Positions 8,172-17,309 are shown, counted from the stretch's first letter. The stretch is DNA of 44,411 nt from Ruminiclostridium sp. (GCA_017635095.1 JAGBMA010000089.1:1-44411); one strand, 5' to 3'. A program made the numbers and translations. Notes: generated by a model from the letters alone, not told the origin.

Positions 8172-9092
8172 ATGGCTATTTCAGCACAGGACGTAAAGCA
8201 GCTCAAGGAACTCACAAACTGCGGTATGATGGACTGCAAGCGCGCTCTTGAAGCAACAAACGGCAATGTTGACGAGGCTATCAAGTACCTTCGTGAGCAG
8301 GGTCTTGCAAAGCAGGCCAAGAAGTCCGGCAGGATCGCGGCAGAGGGTCTTGTTGTTTCCAAGATAGATGAAGCAAAGAAGATAGGCGTTGTTGTTGAGA
8401 TCAACTCCGAGACAGACTTCGCTGCAAACTCCGATAAATTCAGAGCTTTCTGCGATACGGTCGCTCAGACGATCATCGACAACGATGTTGCTGATGTTGA
8501 CGCACTCAAGGAAGTTACCGCAAGCGGTACAAGCGAGAAGGTGGCTGATGTCCTCACAGACGCAGTTGCTACAATAAGCGAGAATATCCAGATCAGACGC
8601 TTCGTAAGAATGACAGGCGATGTTTACAGCTACGTTCACAACGGCGGCGGCTCGATCATCGGTTCGATCATCAAGCTCGAATCCGATAACGGCGCTGATG
8701 ACGCAGTAAAGGCTGTTGCAAAGGATCTGCTTCTCCAGATCACCGCAAGCGCTCCGCAGTACGTTGCACAGAGCGATGTTCCGGCTTCCGTTATAGACGC
8801 GGAGAAGGAAGTTCAGCTCGAACTCGTAAAGAAGGAGAATGCCGAGTCCAAGAAGCCGAAGCCCGAGAACGTTCTTGAGAAGATCGTTGAGGGCAGAATG
8901 AGAAAGTTCGCAGAGGAGATCTGCCTGCTTGACCAGCCCTTCGTTAAGGATCCTAACATCACAGTTGCAAAGTATATCGCAAATGCAGGCAAGAACATCA
9001 AGGTCGTTGAGTTCGCACGCCTTGAAAAGGGTGAAGGAATCCAGAAGAAGGAAGACGACTTCGCAGCAGAAGTTGCTTCTATGGTTAAGTAA
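8172..9092 (+). CDS. tsf: Translation elongation factor Ts
   Basis: The 306-residue protein has the EF-Ts N-terminal UBA-like domain (VKQLKELTNCGMMDCKRAL, GNVDEAIKYLREQGL) and the nucleotide-exchange core (INSETDFAA, YVHNGGGSIIGSIIKLE). It recycles EF-Tu by releasing GDP. An AAAGGAGAAATC ribosome binding site precedes the ATG. It is the second gene of the rpsB operon, with a terminator directly after it. Confidence 0.98.
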   Translation: MAISAQDVKQLKELTNCGMMDCKRALEATNGNVDEAIKYLREQGLAKQAKKSGRIAAEGLVVSKIDEAKKIGVVVEINSETDFAANSDKFRAFCDTVAQTIIDNDVADVDALKEVTASGTSEKVADVLTDAVATISENIQIRRFVRMTGDVYSYVHNGGGSIIGSIIKLESDNGADDAVKAVAKDLLLQITASAPQYVAQSDVPASVIDAEKEVQLELVKKENAESKKPKPENVLEKIVEGRMRKFAEEICLLDQPFVKDPNITVAKYIANAGKNIKVVEFARLEKGEGIQKKEDDFAAEVASMVK

Positions 9093-9113
9093 ACCCCTAC
9101 AATAATAAAAATG

Positions 9114-9141
9114 CAGCGTTCCGATCGGGGCGCTGTTTTTT
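9114..9141 (+). terminator. Terminator after tsf
   Basis: CAGCG / CGCTG arms with an inner CCGATCGG palindrome, followed by six T residues. Confidence 0.75.
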
Positions 9142-9293
9142 ATGTGATGCATACAGGCTCTCTTTGGTATCGACAACTCGCCCGGAACGCGGCACGATGC
9201 CGCAAGATAAAGGCGGGAAAGGATAGGAGCAATGCCCGGTCTGAGTCAGCGAAGGGCGGACGGGTTTGCAGGAAAAGGGTCCTTTGAAAGAAT
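9142..9293. other. GC-rich gene-free stretch between convergent units
   Basis: No coding region is supported here. It contains a perfect GCGGCA-CGA-TGCCGC hairpin (9189-9203) and several further GC-rich complementary segments. It could encode a small structured RNA, but I recognise none. Confidence 0.3.
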
Positions 9294-9323
9294 GACCCGC
9301 TCAGCATTTGTACCGAGCGGGTT
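9294..9323 (-). terminator. Terminator of the single-cohesin NPHTG gene
   Basis: Arms GACCCGCTC and GAGCGGGTT flank a 12-base loop a few bases beyond the stop codon. The hairpin closely resembles the one at 17391-17424 downstream of another cohesin gene, including the loop (AGCATT.GT.CC type). Confidence 0.6.
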
Positions 9324-9326
9324 TCA

Positions 9327-10778
9327 TCATGATTCGATATATTTTTTGGTGCGTTTTCTTCTCCGGGCGATCTTTCTTGAAAGCACCACACAGCCTACAA
9401 GTACCGCCGGCAGTGTTATTGCTGCAGTTACTCCGGTGTGGGGATTTCGGGGAGTCCCTGTTGAGGGAGCGGTGCCGGAGCCCTTATTATCGGAAGTGTT
9501 TCCGGTCTTTACGGTATAATTGGAGGCGGAAGTCGGAGTCGGTTCGTCCGCATTCTCGTTTATTATGACCTCGTCGTCGTTGTCTCCCTCTCCGGCATTG
9601 ACATCGCCGGTGTAGGGAACGAACTGGGTGTCTTCATCCGGGTCATCGTCGTTCGCTATTGACTCTTCGCGTTCCGGCTGAGGCTCCTGATCGCTGTCGG
9701 GGACTGTCTGAACTTCATCTTCATCTTCGCCGTCATCGTTTGCCGCTACAGAAGTATTGTTCACGGGTTCCGGCCGCTCCTCCGCGGTCATATCGACGAT
9801 CATGTAAGGTGAGAATGATGACGCTCTGAATCTTACCGAGCGGGTGCCGTTCACTGTTCCGACGGAACTTGCGATAAGCTCCGGATTGCCGCCGTTTATG
9901 TGATATACCGCCGCTTCCTTGCAGGAATCCGAGAAGCTGTCGGGTATCGGTATGGCAAGATCAACGTAGCCGTTCTGCAGTGTATGTACCGCATTTCCGG
10001 TGGTGCGGTCGGTTATGCTTATATCGAAAGAGTAGCATCTCCGGCGGGTGAACCCGAGACGCGTGAGGGCACGGGAAGCGTATTCCGCAGCCTCGCCCGT
10101 GTTTGAGAGCATAATATCCATATTTGCCATTGCGGCCGCGTTTGAAACAGAGATGCTTATGTTCCGGTTGGCAACTCCTGACAGTGAGGATCTCACGCTT
10201 ACGCCTGCTCCGGAGTTATTATTGCTTGAGTCAGAGGAATTCTGCGTTCCGGTCTGGGTACTTGTCTGTGAGCCTGAGGAATCCGTGGCTGTGCTGATGC
10301 GGACATTTGCGGTCGTTACCGAAGGCGTCCAAAGCTCGGTATAGTCATAGCCGTTGTCGTTCACATATGAGAGACTGTGCTGTTTGAGTATGAAAGCGTA
10401 GTTCCCGTCGGGAGCAGTGCTTTTGACCGAGACAACCGCGCTTAGCTCAACCCCACGGCTGAGGTCGATGTTCCTGTCGGCGTTGGCGGAGGTGACTATG
10501 AAGAAGTTACTGCCGTAATTGGAGACGCTGTTTGCAAGGGTAGGCGACCAGGAAAGCACCTCGAACGCGTTTGCGTCGAACTCCGCTTTTATTGAAGCGG
10601 TATCGGCGTTCGCCATAGGCGGTATGTTTATGGTGACGGTAAAGCGTTCGCCGCGGGCGAGCACGGACTTTGAAGCGTAGATACCGTTTGAGCCTGCGGC
10701 ACAGGCGCAGACAGACATGGTTAGCGCGGCTGCAAAGGACACAAGCAGGCTTAAAGCCCGGACAAATATTTTTTTCAT
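9327..10778 (-). CDS. Cell-wall-anchored single-cohesin protein with NPHTG sorting signal
   Basis: The 483-residue protein has a signal peptide (MKKIFVRALSLLVSFAAA to CACAAG) and a cohesin-like module at about 30-168 with paralogue hallmarks (FDANAFEVLSWSP, DLSRGVELSA, LWTPSV-like ELWTPSV). A Ser/Thr/Asn linker follows, then a second module at about 200-342 ending in SSFSPYMIVD, which is also found in the large scaffoldin. A long acidic linker and NPHTG (from residue 445) lead into a hydrophobic helix and RRRKRTKK tail. The layout (one cohesin, wall anchor) recalls ScaE-type anchors of Ruminococcus flavefaciens, which fix a larger complex to the cell. It is monocistronic, with its own promoter and terminator. 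The partner dockerin is unknown. Confidence 0.8.
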   Translation of the reverse strand: MKKIFVRALSLLVSFAAALTMSVCACAAGSNGIYASKSVLARGERFTVTINIPPMANADTASIKAEFDANAFEVLSWSPTLANSVSNYGSNFFIVTSANADRNIDLSRGVELSAVVSVKSTAPDGNYAFILKQHSLSYVNDNGYDYTELWTPSVTTANVRISTATDSSGSQTSTQTGTQNSSDSSNNNSGAGVSVRSSLSGVANRNISISVSNAAAMANMDIMLSNTGEAAEYASRALTRLGFTRRRCYSFDISITDRTTGNAVHTLQNGYVDLAIPIPDSFSDSCKEAAVYHINGGNPELIASSVGTVNGTRSVRFRASSFSPYMIVDMTAEERPEPVNNTSVAANDDGEDEDEVQTVPDSDQEPQPEREESIANDDDPDEDTQFVPYTGDVNAGEGDNDDEVIINENADEPTPTSASNYTVKTGNTSDNKGSGTAPSTGTPRNPHTGVTAAITLPAVLVGCVVLSRKIARRRKRTKKYIES

Positions 10779-10883
10779 AAAGATACCTCGGAGCCCCTGC
10801 GTTCACAGCACGATATAATGGTGAGCGATCCGGGACTGAAAACACAACATATCAAAGCATTCTGCCCTGATTATACATTATTT

Positions 10884-10912
10884 AGTATAACACTATTCCT
10901 GCCCTTCGTCAA
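10884..10912 (-). promoter_or_regulatory. Promoter of the single-cohesin gene
   Basis: On the minus strand it reads TTGACG, 17 bases, TATACT. It leaves a leader of about 100 bases. The gap 10779-11174 otherwise holds only this leader and the divergent rplU promoter and leader. Confidence 0.8.
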
Positions 10913-11056
10913 CCGACTGCAAACGACTTTGTCACATTTTACAAAAAAATCGCAGTTTTTTGTGAATTATTGTGCGCAAACGCTCATTTTTGTCGTGACC
11001 CTTACGCTCTGCACGTCACCGCAGAATATTCCGCCGCAAAAATGTTGAAAAAACTA

Positions 11057-11085
11057 TTGACAAACAGGGCTCCGTGTGTTAAAAT
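11057..11085 (+). promoter_or_regulatory. Promoter of rplU-prp-rpmA
   Basis: TTGACA, 17 bases, TAAAAT. A strong sigma-A site, as expected for ribosomal protein genes. Confidence 0.85.
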
Positions 11086-11091
11086 AATTAA

Positions 11092-11174
11092 GCCGCTTGC
11101 AGGTGGCTCTTTTTAAGTCTGTCACATAGGGTGACGGCGCCGGCTGCAGCGAGATCGTGAAACGAGGTATTAAA
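11092..11174 (+). promoter_or_regulatory. L21 leader: Candidate L21 leader
   Basis: The roughly 80-base leader between the rplU promoter and start contains several complementary GC-rich segments (GCCGCTTGCAGG..., GGTGACGGCGCCGGC). An L21 leader RNA is known upstream of rplU in Firmicutes. Position and size fit, but I could not check the consensus structure. Confidence 0.45.
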
Positions 11175-11483
11175 ATGTACGCAATTATTGAAACAGGCGG
11201 AAAGCAGTATCAGGTCAAGGAAGGCGACGAGATCTTCGTAGAAAAGCTCGGCGTTGAAGAAGGTGACGTGACTTTCGATAAGGTCCTCCTTATCGGTAAT
11301 GACAGCGGCGTTACAGCAGGCGCTCCTTATGTATCCGGCGCTTCCGTAAAGGCTACCCTCATCAAAAACGGCAAGGGTAAGAAGATCAGAGTGTTCACCT
11401 ACAAACCCAAGAAGGGCGAAAAGGTAGCAAAGGGTCACAGACAGCCGTACAGCAAGGTAAAGATCGAAGCTATCAACGCATAA
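11175..11483 (+). CDS. rplU: 50S ribosomal protein L21
   Basis: The 102-residue protein begins [18 protein letters not shown] and contains the L21 C-terminal signature [12 protein letters not shown]. The start at 11175 is preferred over an in-frame ATG six codons upstream because GAGG precedes it and L21 begins here in the family. It is first in the conserved rplU-prp-rpmA cluster. Confidence 0.98.
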   Translation: MYAIIETGGKQYQVKEGDEIFVEKLGVEEGDVTFDKVLLIGNDSGVTAGAPYVSGASVKATLIKNGKGKKIRVFTYKPKKGEKVAKGHRQPYSKVKIEAINA

Positions 11484-11486
11484 GCC

Positions 11487-11825
11487 ATGGTAGAAGCAGA
11501 GTTTTTAAGCTACGGCGGAAGCCTCGTTGGCTTCTCTGTGTCGGGTCATGCGGGTTCCGGCGCTTTCGGGCGCGATATAGTGTGCGCTGCGGTGTCCTCC
11601 GCGGTCATGCTCACCGCAAACACCATCACGGATTACCTCTTCTGCAAAGCGGATGTTAAAAATCAGGGCAACAAGATAATGCTCGTGCTCAAGGATCCCG
11701 ACTCCGCTATGGCTATCGCGGCGAAACAGGTGATAGCGTCGTTCCATAACCACCTTCACCTGCTCGCTCAGGACAGCAAAGGAAAAATAAATGTAAGCGT
11801 TCGGGAGATGCGCTCCCGGAAGTGA
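11487..11825 (+). CDS. prp: Ribosomal-processing cysteine protease Prp
   Basis: The 112-residue protein lies between rplU and rpmA, the characteristic position. The catalytic pair is visible as His21 (SGHAG) and Cys33 ([10 protein letters not shown]), spaced as in Staphylococcus aureus Prp. Prp removes the N-terminal extension of L27 in Firmicutes, an essential step in ribosome assembly there. The substrate site is present in the next gene (MQYF before AHKKG). The start lies three bases after the rplU stop, so the two are probably translationally coupled. Confidence 0.93.
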   Translation: MVEAEFLSYGGSLVGFSVSGHAGSGAFGRDIVCAAVSSAVMLTANTITDYLFCKADVKNQGNKIMLVLKDPDSAMAIAAKQVIASFHNHLHLLAQDSKGKINVSVREMRSRK

Positions 11826-11841
11826 CGAAAGGAAGATCGAT

Positions 11842-12123
11842 ATGTTAATAATCAGTATGCAGTATTTCGCTCATAAAAAAGGTATGGGCTCAACAAAGAA
11901 CGGAAGAGATTCCAACGCTCAGCGTCTCGGCGCAAAGAGAGCTGACGGTCAGTATGTTCTCGCAGGCAATATCCTGTACAGACAGAGAGGAACTCATATC
12001 CACCCCGGCAAGAACGTCGGCAAGGGTTCCGATGATACATTATTCGCTAAGATCGACGGTCAGGTCAGATATGAGCGCCTCGGCAAGGATCGCAAGCAGG
12101 TAAGTGTTTACCCCGCCGAATAA
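11842..12123 (+). CDS. rpmA: 50S ribosomal protein L27 with Prp-cleavable N-terminus
   Basis: The 93-residue protein has the L27 core ([44 protein letters not shown]). It begins with a nine-residue extension MLIISMQYF directly before AHKKG, the site cut by Prp. The mature N-terminus reaches the peptidyl-transferase centre. The aromatic pair before the cut is Tyr-Phe here, in place of the common Phe-Phe. Confidence 0.98.
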   Translation: MLIISMQYFAHKKGMGSTKNGRDSNAQRLGAKRADGQYVLAGNILYRQRGTHIHPGKNVGKGSDDTLFAKIDGQVRYERLGKDRKQVSVYPAE

Positions 12124-12191
12124 GCGTATTGCAATGACAGGACAGGACGGGAGAAATTCCGTCCTTCTTTTGTGTAACGGGAGGTGCGGAT

Positions 12192-12869
12192 ATGTACACT
12201 TCGTTCAGCAAGATCAATGACAGATTCGGGTTCAGCACCGGCGGCACATTCAAGTGCGCCTATAAAAACACAAGACCGCTGATACTTGCCGGGCTTATCG
12301 TCCTTGGGGCTATCGTGGTGCTGACTGTTATAAATGCTGTCTATATCGTAATAACGCTTATGAACGCTTCTGCAGGTTCCGCACAAAGGTTCGGGGAGAT
12401 CATCTCCGGCAATATCAATGAGATCATGCATGGCCTGAATCTGTTTGGCGACATTGCGTCCGTGGGATTCGGGATAATCGGCACTGTTTTCGGTATGTTT
12501 CTTTTTATTCTTGCATTGATCGCATTCATCATAATGTGCGCAATACTTCGTACAGGGCAGAAATATTCATTCGCGGCGGACGAGCACCAGTTCACCGTCA
12601 TCTACCCCGAAAAAATGAACCGGACTTTGATATTCGAGTACGATTACATAATCGGACTTTCTTATGAGGAATGGCGGTTCATGTTCGCTCCGAAATGCCT
12701 TGATGTGACGGTAAAAACGAAAATGGGCGATTTCACGTTCAGAGTCGTGCACACGCCTATGTCGAAGGCAAACGGGATAATGGAGACCCCGTTCAATATC
12801 ATACGCGAGCGCATAGGGCTTGCACAAGAGGACGAGAGCATTCTTATAAACAGGGACGCGGCAAGATAA
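12192..12869 (+). CDS. Membrane protein, possibly YcxB-like
   Basis: The 225-residue protein has two hydrophobic segments (about 33-57 and 88-117) followed by a soluble C-terminal half rich in beta strands (YSFAADEHQFTVIYPEKM, LIFEYDYIIGLSYEEWRFM). This resembles the YcxB-type PH-like domain that follows paired membrane helices in other Firmicutes. GGGAGG precedes the ATG. It sits between rpmA and obg, probably in the same transcript. The function is unknown and the family call tentative. Confidence 0.65.
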   Translation: MYTSFSKINDRFGFSTGGTFKCAYKNTRPLILAGLIVLGAIVVLTVINAVYIVITLMNASAGSAQRFGEIISGNINEIMHGLNLFGDIASVGFGIIGTVFGMFLFILALIAFIIMCAILRTGQKYSFAADEHQFTVIYPEKMNRTLIFEYDYIIGLSYEEWRFMFAPKCLDVTVKTKMGDFTFRVVHTPMSKANGIMETPFNIIRERIGLAQEDESILINRDAAR

Positions 12870-12901
12870 AACAGACCGGACTTTTCGTAAAATGAGGATT
12901 T

Positions 12902-14179
12902 ATGTTCGTAGATATAGTTAAAATTGCAATAAAGGCGGGCGACGGCGGAAACGGCGCTGTCTCGTTCCACCGCGAGAAGTATGTCGCGGCAGGCGGCCCC
13001 GACGGCGGAAACGGCGGCAAGGGCGGAGATATCGTGTTTCAGGCGGACGACAGCCTTTCAACGCTGATAGATTTCAGATACAAGAAAAAATACACGGCAC
13101 AGAACGGCGCTCCCGGCGGAAGCAAGCGAAGCTCCGGCAAGTCCGCTCCGGATACTGTGATAAAGGTGCCGCGCGGAACGGTGGTGAAAGAGACTGCTAC
13201 CGGACGTATCCTCGCGGACATATCCGATGATGAGCCGGTGATAGTCGCCCGCGGCGGCAAAGGCGGAAAGGGCAACATGAACTTCGCTACCCCAACCCGC
13301 CAGATCCCGAGATTCGCAAAACCGGGCTACCCGGGCGAACAGTTCGATGTCACCCTTGAGCTGAAGCTCCTTGCGGACGTGGGACTTGTGGGATTTCCGA
13401 ATGTCGGGAAGTCAAGCCTCATAAGCGTGGTGAGCGCTGCAAAGCCGGAGATCGCCAACTACCATTTCACGACCATTACCCCCGTGCTCGGCGTGGTGAA
13501 GTACGATGAAATAGCATTCGTAATGGCGGATATACCCGGACTTATCGAGGGTGCAAGCGAGGGCGTCGGGCTCGGTCACGCGTTTCTGCGTCATGTCGAG
13601 CGCTGCCGTCTCATAGTGCACGTTGTCGATGTTTCCGGAAGCGAGGGACGCGACCCGAAAGACGACTTTGAGAAGATAAACCGTGAACTTGCAAATTTCT
13701 CTGCCGAGCTTGCGGATCGACCGCAGATAGTGGCTGCAAACAAGTCCGATATAGCAGCACCGGAGCAGATAGAGGATTTCCGGAAATTCATAGAGGAAAA
13801 GGGACTTCCTTTCTTCGTGATCTCCGCAGCCTCCGCCCGGGGAACAAAGGAACTTGTGGCGGCAATAGCGGGTGAGCTCGAAAAGCTCCCGCCCATCGTA
13901 AGATATGAGTCAAAACCCCTTACCTTCGAGGAGCTTGAACAGCAGGCGAAGGAAAAGCACGCCTTTACCGTGAAGAAAGAGGATGCCCACTTCTACTCGG
14001 TAGATGCTCCGTGGCTCGCGCCCATACTCTCCACCGTGAATATGGACGACTACGAGAGCCTGCAGTATTTCCAGCGCGTTCTCCGCTACAGCGGCATCAT
14101 CGACGCTCTGCTCGAAGCAGGGATAGAGGAAGAAGATACAGTATCTATCTTCGACTTTGAGTTCAGTTTTGTGAACTGA
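12902..14179 (+). CDS. obg: GTPase Obg (ribosome assembly)
   Basis: The 425-residue protein has the three Obg domains: the glycine-rich Obg fold (about 1-158, DGGNGGKGGDIVF, GGKGGKGNMNF), the GTPase (about 159-330) with G1 GFPNVGKSS, G2 TTITP, G3 DIPGLIEGASEGVGLGHAFLRH, G4 NKSD and G5 SAA, and the C-terminal OCT domain. Obg binds the 50S subunit and links ribosome maturation to the stringent response. The position after rpmA is conserved in Firmicutes. ATGAGGATTT precedes the ATG. Confidence 0.98.
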   Translation: MFVDIVKIAIKAGDGGNGAVSFHREKYVAAGGPDGGNGGKGGDIVFQADDSLSTLIDFRYKKKYTAQNGAPGGSKRSSGKSAPDTVIKVPRGTVVKETATGRILADISDDEPVIVARGGKGGKGNMNFATPTRQIPRFAKPGYPGEQFDVTLELKLLADVGLVGFPNVGKSSLISVVSAAKPEIANYHFTTITPVLGVVKYDEIAFVMADIPGLIEGASEGVGLGHAFLRHVERCRLIVHVVDVSGSEGRDPKDDFEKINRELANFSAELADRPQIVAANKSDIAAPEQIEDFRKFIEEKGLPFFVISAASARGTKELVAAIAGELEKLPPIVRYESKPLTFEELEQQAKEKHAFTVKKEDAHFYSVDAPWLAPILSTVNMDDYESLQYFQRVLRYSGIIDALLEAGIEEEDTVSIFDFEFSFVN

Positions 14180-14237
14180 TATTTGCGAGATCTGTCACAA
14201 AACTGCAGAAAAATACGTTATATAATTGAAGGATAAA

Positions 14238-14636
14238 ATGAAGAATTTGTCGAAAACAGAAGCAAAGCGCCTGAGCCCGGCGGTCCTCGCTTTCTACGGC
14301 GACAGCGTGTATGAGCTGTACGTCCGCAGGCATATCGCGGAGCTCGGGGATCGTCCTTCCGCGGAGCTTCACAATATGTCGGTGAAAATGGCGAGAGCGT
14401 CGTTTCAGGCGGCTGCATTTGACAGGCTGCAGCCCGTTCTCGACGAAGACGAGGCAGACGTGCTCCGGCGAGGCAGGAATGCCACCGGGCTCAGACAGCC
14501 GAGATCGAGCAGCTCTGCCGAATACCACAAGGCGACCGCAGTGGAAGCGCTTTTCGGGTTCCTGTCGCTTACAGGCTCGGAGGAACGGCTTGAAGAGCTG
14601 TTCGGGATAGTGCTCACCGAAGAAACGAAAGGATAG
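14238..14636 (+). CDS. mrnC: Mini-ribonuclease III (23S rRNA maturation)
   Basis: The 132-residue protein has the short RNase III catalytic fold without a double-stranded-RNA-binding domain: LAFYGDSVYELYVRRHI contains the acidic catalytic box and EYHKATAVEALFGFLSL the second acidic motif. Mini-III trims 23S rRNA ends in Firmicutes. The ATG at 14238 is preferred to an in-frame TTG four codons upstream because GAAGGA sits just before it. Confidence 0.92.
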   Translation: MKNLSKTEAKRLSPAVLAFYGDSVYELYVRRHIAELGDRPSAELHNMSVKMARASFQAAAFDRLQPVLDEDEADVLRRGRNATGLRQPRSSSSAEYHKATAVEALFGFLSLTGSEERLEELFGIVLTEETKG

Positions 14637-14639
14637 AAT

Positions 14640-16556
14640 ATGGCAGTTTTCAGAAAGATCATCTCGGTCATGCTTACCGCAGTTATCGCAGCAGGCGCGA
14701 TCCTCGCGTTCCCTGCGGAAGCGTCGAACGTCACAAACAATATGTACACCGCGAAATACAACCTCATCGTGAAAGCTCTTTACAACGACGAGGAGACCAT
14801 GAAAGCGGTCAAGGATTTCGGGCGCGCTGTCGTGTTCATTTCCGTTTCGGACGGTCACAAAAAGGCAAAGGTCTTTCTTTCCCAGTCCTACGACCTGAGC
14901 AAGGCGCTCTCCGAGGCTTTTGCGAAAGCAAAGAAGTCCGCAATGGTACCGAAATGGTTCAAGCTCGATGTTGTCACATCAGATGAGGAGAAGTCCTATC
15001 TCGACTTCACCGATGAGAATGCCGGCATCAGAAACAGCGGTATGAGAAAGGGCATCGCCTTCACACCGTACTACGGTACCGCTCTCCTTGAAGCACAGAT
15101 CAACAGCAGCGGTATGCTCAACTATGAGACCGGTGAGCTCGACCTGAAAAGAGTGAACGAAGAGCTGGCAGCTATGGGAAAGAAGAGACTCAGCTCTATA
15201 CCCGAAACCCTGCGGCTTTTCACTACACAGGGCTACTTTGCCGAGAACAAGGCTTTCGCTTACAAGCTTGCCGACGGTACATACAACAACGGCCGCCGCA
15301 AGATAACTGCGGACAGAAAGACGGTTGAGAACCTCGCCCAGAAGACTTCCGAGTACTTAAGCTCTATAATCGACAGCAAGGGCAAGTTCATTTACGGCTA
15401 CTACCCTATTGACAACGAGGAACTCGAAGGGTATAATATATTACGTCATGCCGGAACTATCTGGAGCCTTATAATGCAGTATGATATGTGCAGGGACGAG
15501 AGGCTCGTTCCCGTTATCGACTCTGCAATAGGCTACCTCAGAAAGAGCATTATCCAGAAAGACAGCAAGATCGCGTTCGTTGCGGACGGGAGCCGTCTTA
15601 ACGTGGGCGGCAACGGTCTGGCGCTGCTGGCGCTCACGACCTATGAGGAAGTATTCTGCACATCAAAGTACAACTCGCTTATCCGGAAGCTCGCAAACGG
15701 CATCATCTTCATGCAGAAAAAGGACGGGAGCTTCACTCATACCATCCACAAGAACACTTACAAGACTGCGGAAGAATACATAATCGTTTACTACGACGGT
15801 GAAGCCGCATACGGACTGCTAAAAGCTTACGGCGTGGTCGGTGACAAGAAGTTTCTTACGGCTGCAAGCAAGGCGGCGGATTACTTTGTGGACCAGGATT
15901 ATGTATCTCTGCACAGCCATTGGATGTCGTATGTTTTCAACGAGATCACCAAGTATCTGCCTTATGAGCGCTACTTTGAGTTCGGTCTGAAGAACGCCGA
16001 CGCCGACGATTTCAGCGTCAATATGTTCAACTCAAAGGGCAGCTCGAACGTTGCGGCAGAGACCCTGAACGCGTCCCTTGAGCTCTACAGCAGGCTTATA
16101 AACGGCGGCTATGAGTGCGCATACCTCGACACTTTTGATGATGTCCAGCTCGTGAAGGCTTCCATAAGACGTGCCGAGCTCGGTTTCAACTTCTTCATGT
16201 ACCCCGAGTACGCGATGTACTTCAAAGCTCCCGATACCGTTGTAAACAGCATGGCAATACGCGATGACAGTTTCCGCATAAGAATAGACGATATCCAGCA
16301 TTTCCTTGACGGCTATTATCTGTACTGGAAAAACTACGACACGATAATGGAGTATAAGGACAACCCGCCGAGTGCGCGCCCGAAGCCCGAACCCGAGCCC
16401 GCCGACGGAGATGAGAACACCGAAGAGACCGGAGCCGGCGAGGGCGGGGAAGCTGCCGCCGACGGTGAACAGACGGACGCGGAAAACGGTGAACAGCCCG
16501 AAGCCGCTGACGGAGAAAAAACAGATACCGAAACAAAAACAGAAGAGACTGCATAA
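14640..16556 (+). CDS. Secreted protein with predicted alpha/alpha-barrel domain and acidic tail, function unknown
   Basis: The 638-residue protein has a signal peptide (FRKIISVMLTAVIAAGAILA to PAEAS). Residues about 230-560 look like a helical repeat barrel of the kind seen in glycoside hydrolases, polysaccharide lyases and C5-epimerases (GYNILRHAGTIWSLI, GGNGLALLALTTYEE, MQKKDGSFTHTI, YYDGEAAYGLLKAYG, SSNVAAETLNASLELYSRL). The last 60 residues are a Pro/Glu/Asp linker with no anchor. It starts three bases after mrnC, so it lies inside a housekeeping operon. I do not recognise a family. A carbohydrate-active role is inferred only from the barrel-like pattern. Confidence 0.7.
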   Translation: MAVFRKIISVMLTAVIAAGAILAFPAEASNVTNNMYTAKYNLIVKALYNDEETMKAVKDFGRAVVFISVSDGHKKAKVFLSQSYDLSKALSEAFAKAKKSAMVPKWFKLDVVTSDEEKSYLDFTDENAGIRNSGMRKGIAFTPYYGTALLEAQINSSGMLNYETGELDLKRVNEELAAMGKKRLSSIPETLRLFTTQGYFAENKAFAYKLADGTYNNGRRKITADRKTVENLAQKTSEYLSSIIDSKGKFIYGYYPIDNEELEGYNILRHAGTIWSLIMQYDMCRDERLVPVIDSAIGYLRKSIIQKDSKIAFVADGSRLNVGGNGLALLALTTYEEVFCTSKYNSLIRKLANGIIFMQKKDGSFTHTIHKNTYKTAEEYIIVYYDGEAAYGLLKAYGVVGDKKFLTAASKAADYFVDQDYVSLHSHWMSYVFNEITKYLPYERYFEFGLKNADADDFSVNMFNSKGSSNVAAETLNASLELYSRLINGGYECAYLDTFDDVQLVKASIRRAELGFNFFMYPEYAMYFKAPDTVVNSMAIRDDSFRIRIDDIQHFLDGYYLYWKNYDTIMEYKDNPPSARPKPEPEPADGDENTEETGAGEGGEAAADGEQTDAENGEQPEAADGEKTDTETKTEETA

Positions 16557-16574
16557 AAAACGGAGGATAAGATC

Positions 16575-17309
16575 ATGTCAGGACATTCCAAATGGAGCAC
16601 TATCAAGAGAAAAAAGGGTGAGAAGGACGGCGCAAGAGCCAAGGTCTTCACCAAGATAAGCCGTGAGATAATCGTGGCTGTGCGCGAAGGCGGCGGCGAC
16701 CCGAACAGCAACTCGAAGCTTGCACAGCTCGTACAGAAGGCAAAATCCAACAATATCCCCAACGATAACATCGACCGCCTTATCAAGAAAGCAAGCGGTG
16801 ACGGCGAAAAGACCAACTACGAAGAGTGCGTTTACGAGGGCTACGGTCCCAACGGCGTTGCAGTGATCGTAGAGTGTCTCACAGATAACCGCAACCGTAC
16901 TGCCGGCGAAGTACGCCACTATTTCGATAAGTTCGGAGGCAACCTCGGAACTTCCGGCTGCGTTTCGTTCATGTTCACCACAAAGGGTATCGTCGTACTC
17001 GACAACGAAGATGAGGACATCGACGAGGACAAGGCGATGGAGGATATTCTCGAAGCAGGCGGCGACGATTTCACATTCGAGGACGGCTGCGTAGAGATAA
17101 CCACCGATCCCAACACCGTGACCGAAGTAAGCAAGGCTCTCGAAGAAAAGGGCTACAAGGTACTTTCCGCCGAGCCCGCGAAGATACCTTCAACATACAC
17201 CACTCTCACCGACGAGGATCATATCAAGAAGATGGGACTGCTTCTCGACGCTCTCGATGACAACGACGATGTGCAGAACGTATGGCACAACTGGGAGGAC
17301 GCTGAGTAA
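16575..17309 (+). CDS. yebC: YebC/PmpR-family translation/transcription factor
   Basis: The 244-residue protein is a full-length YebC family member (MSGHSKWSTIKRKKGEKDGARAK, NDNIDRLIKKASG, YEGYGPNGVAVIVECLTDNRNRT, GGNLGTSGCVSFMF). Family members have been described as DNA-binding regulators and, more recently, as factors that relieve ribosome stalling at proline-rich stretches. GGAGG precedes the ATG. It ends the forward-strand cluster. Confidence 0.95.
   Translation: MSGHSKWSTIKRKKGEKDGARAKVFTKISREIIVAVREGGGDPNSNSKLAQLVQKAKSNNIPNDNIDRLIKKASGDGEKTNYEECVYEGYGPNGVAVIVECLTDNRNRTAGEVRHYFDKFGGNLGTSGCVSFMFTTKGIVVLDNEDEDIDEDKAMEDILEAGGDDFTFEDGCVEITTDPNTVTEVSKALEEKGYKVLSAEPAKIPSTYTTLTDEDHIKKMGLLLDALDDNDDVQNVWHNWEDAE

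Noticed and set aside
8181-9176. A 331-codon open frame opposite tsf
   Set aside because: It is the antisense shadow of elongation factor Ts, rich in Leu, Cys and Asp as expected from reversed biased codons, with no supporting ribosome binding site.
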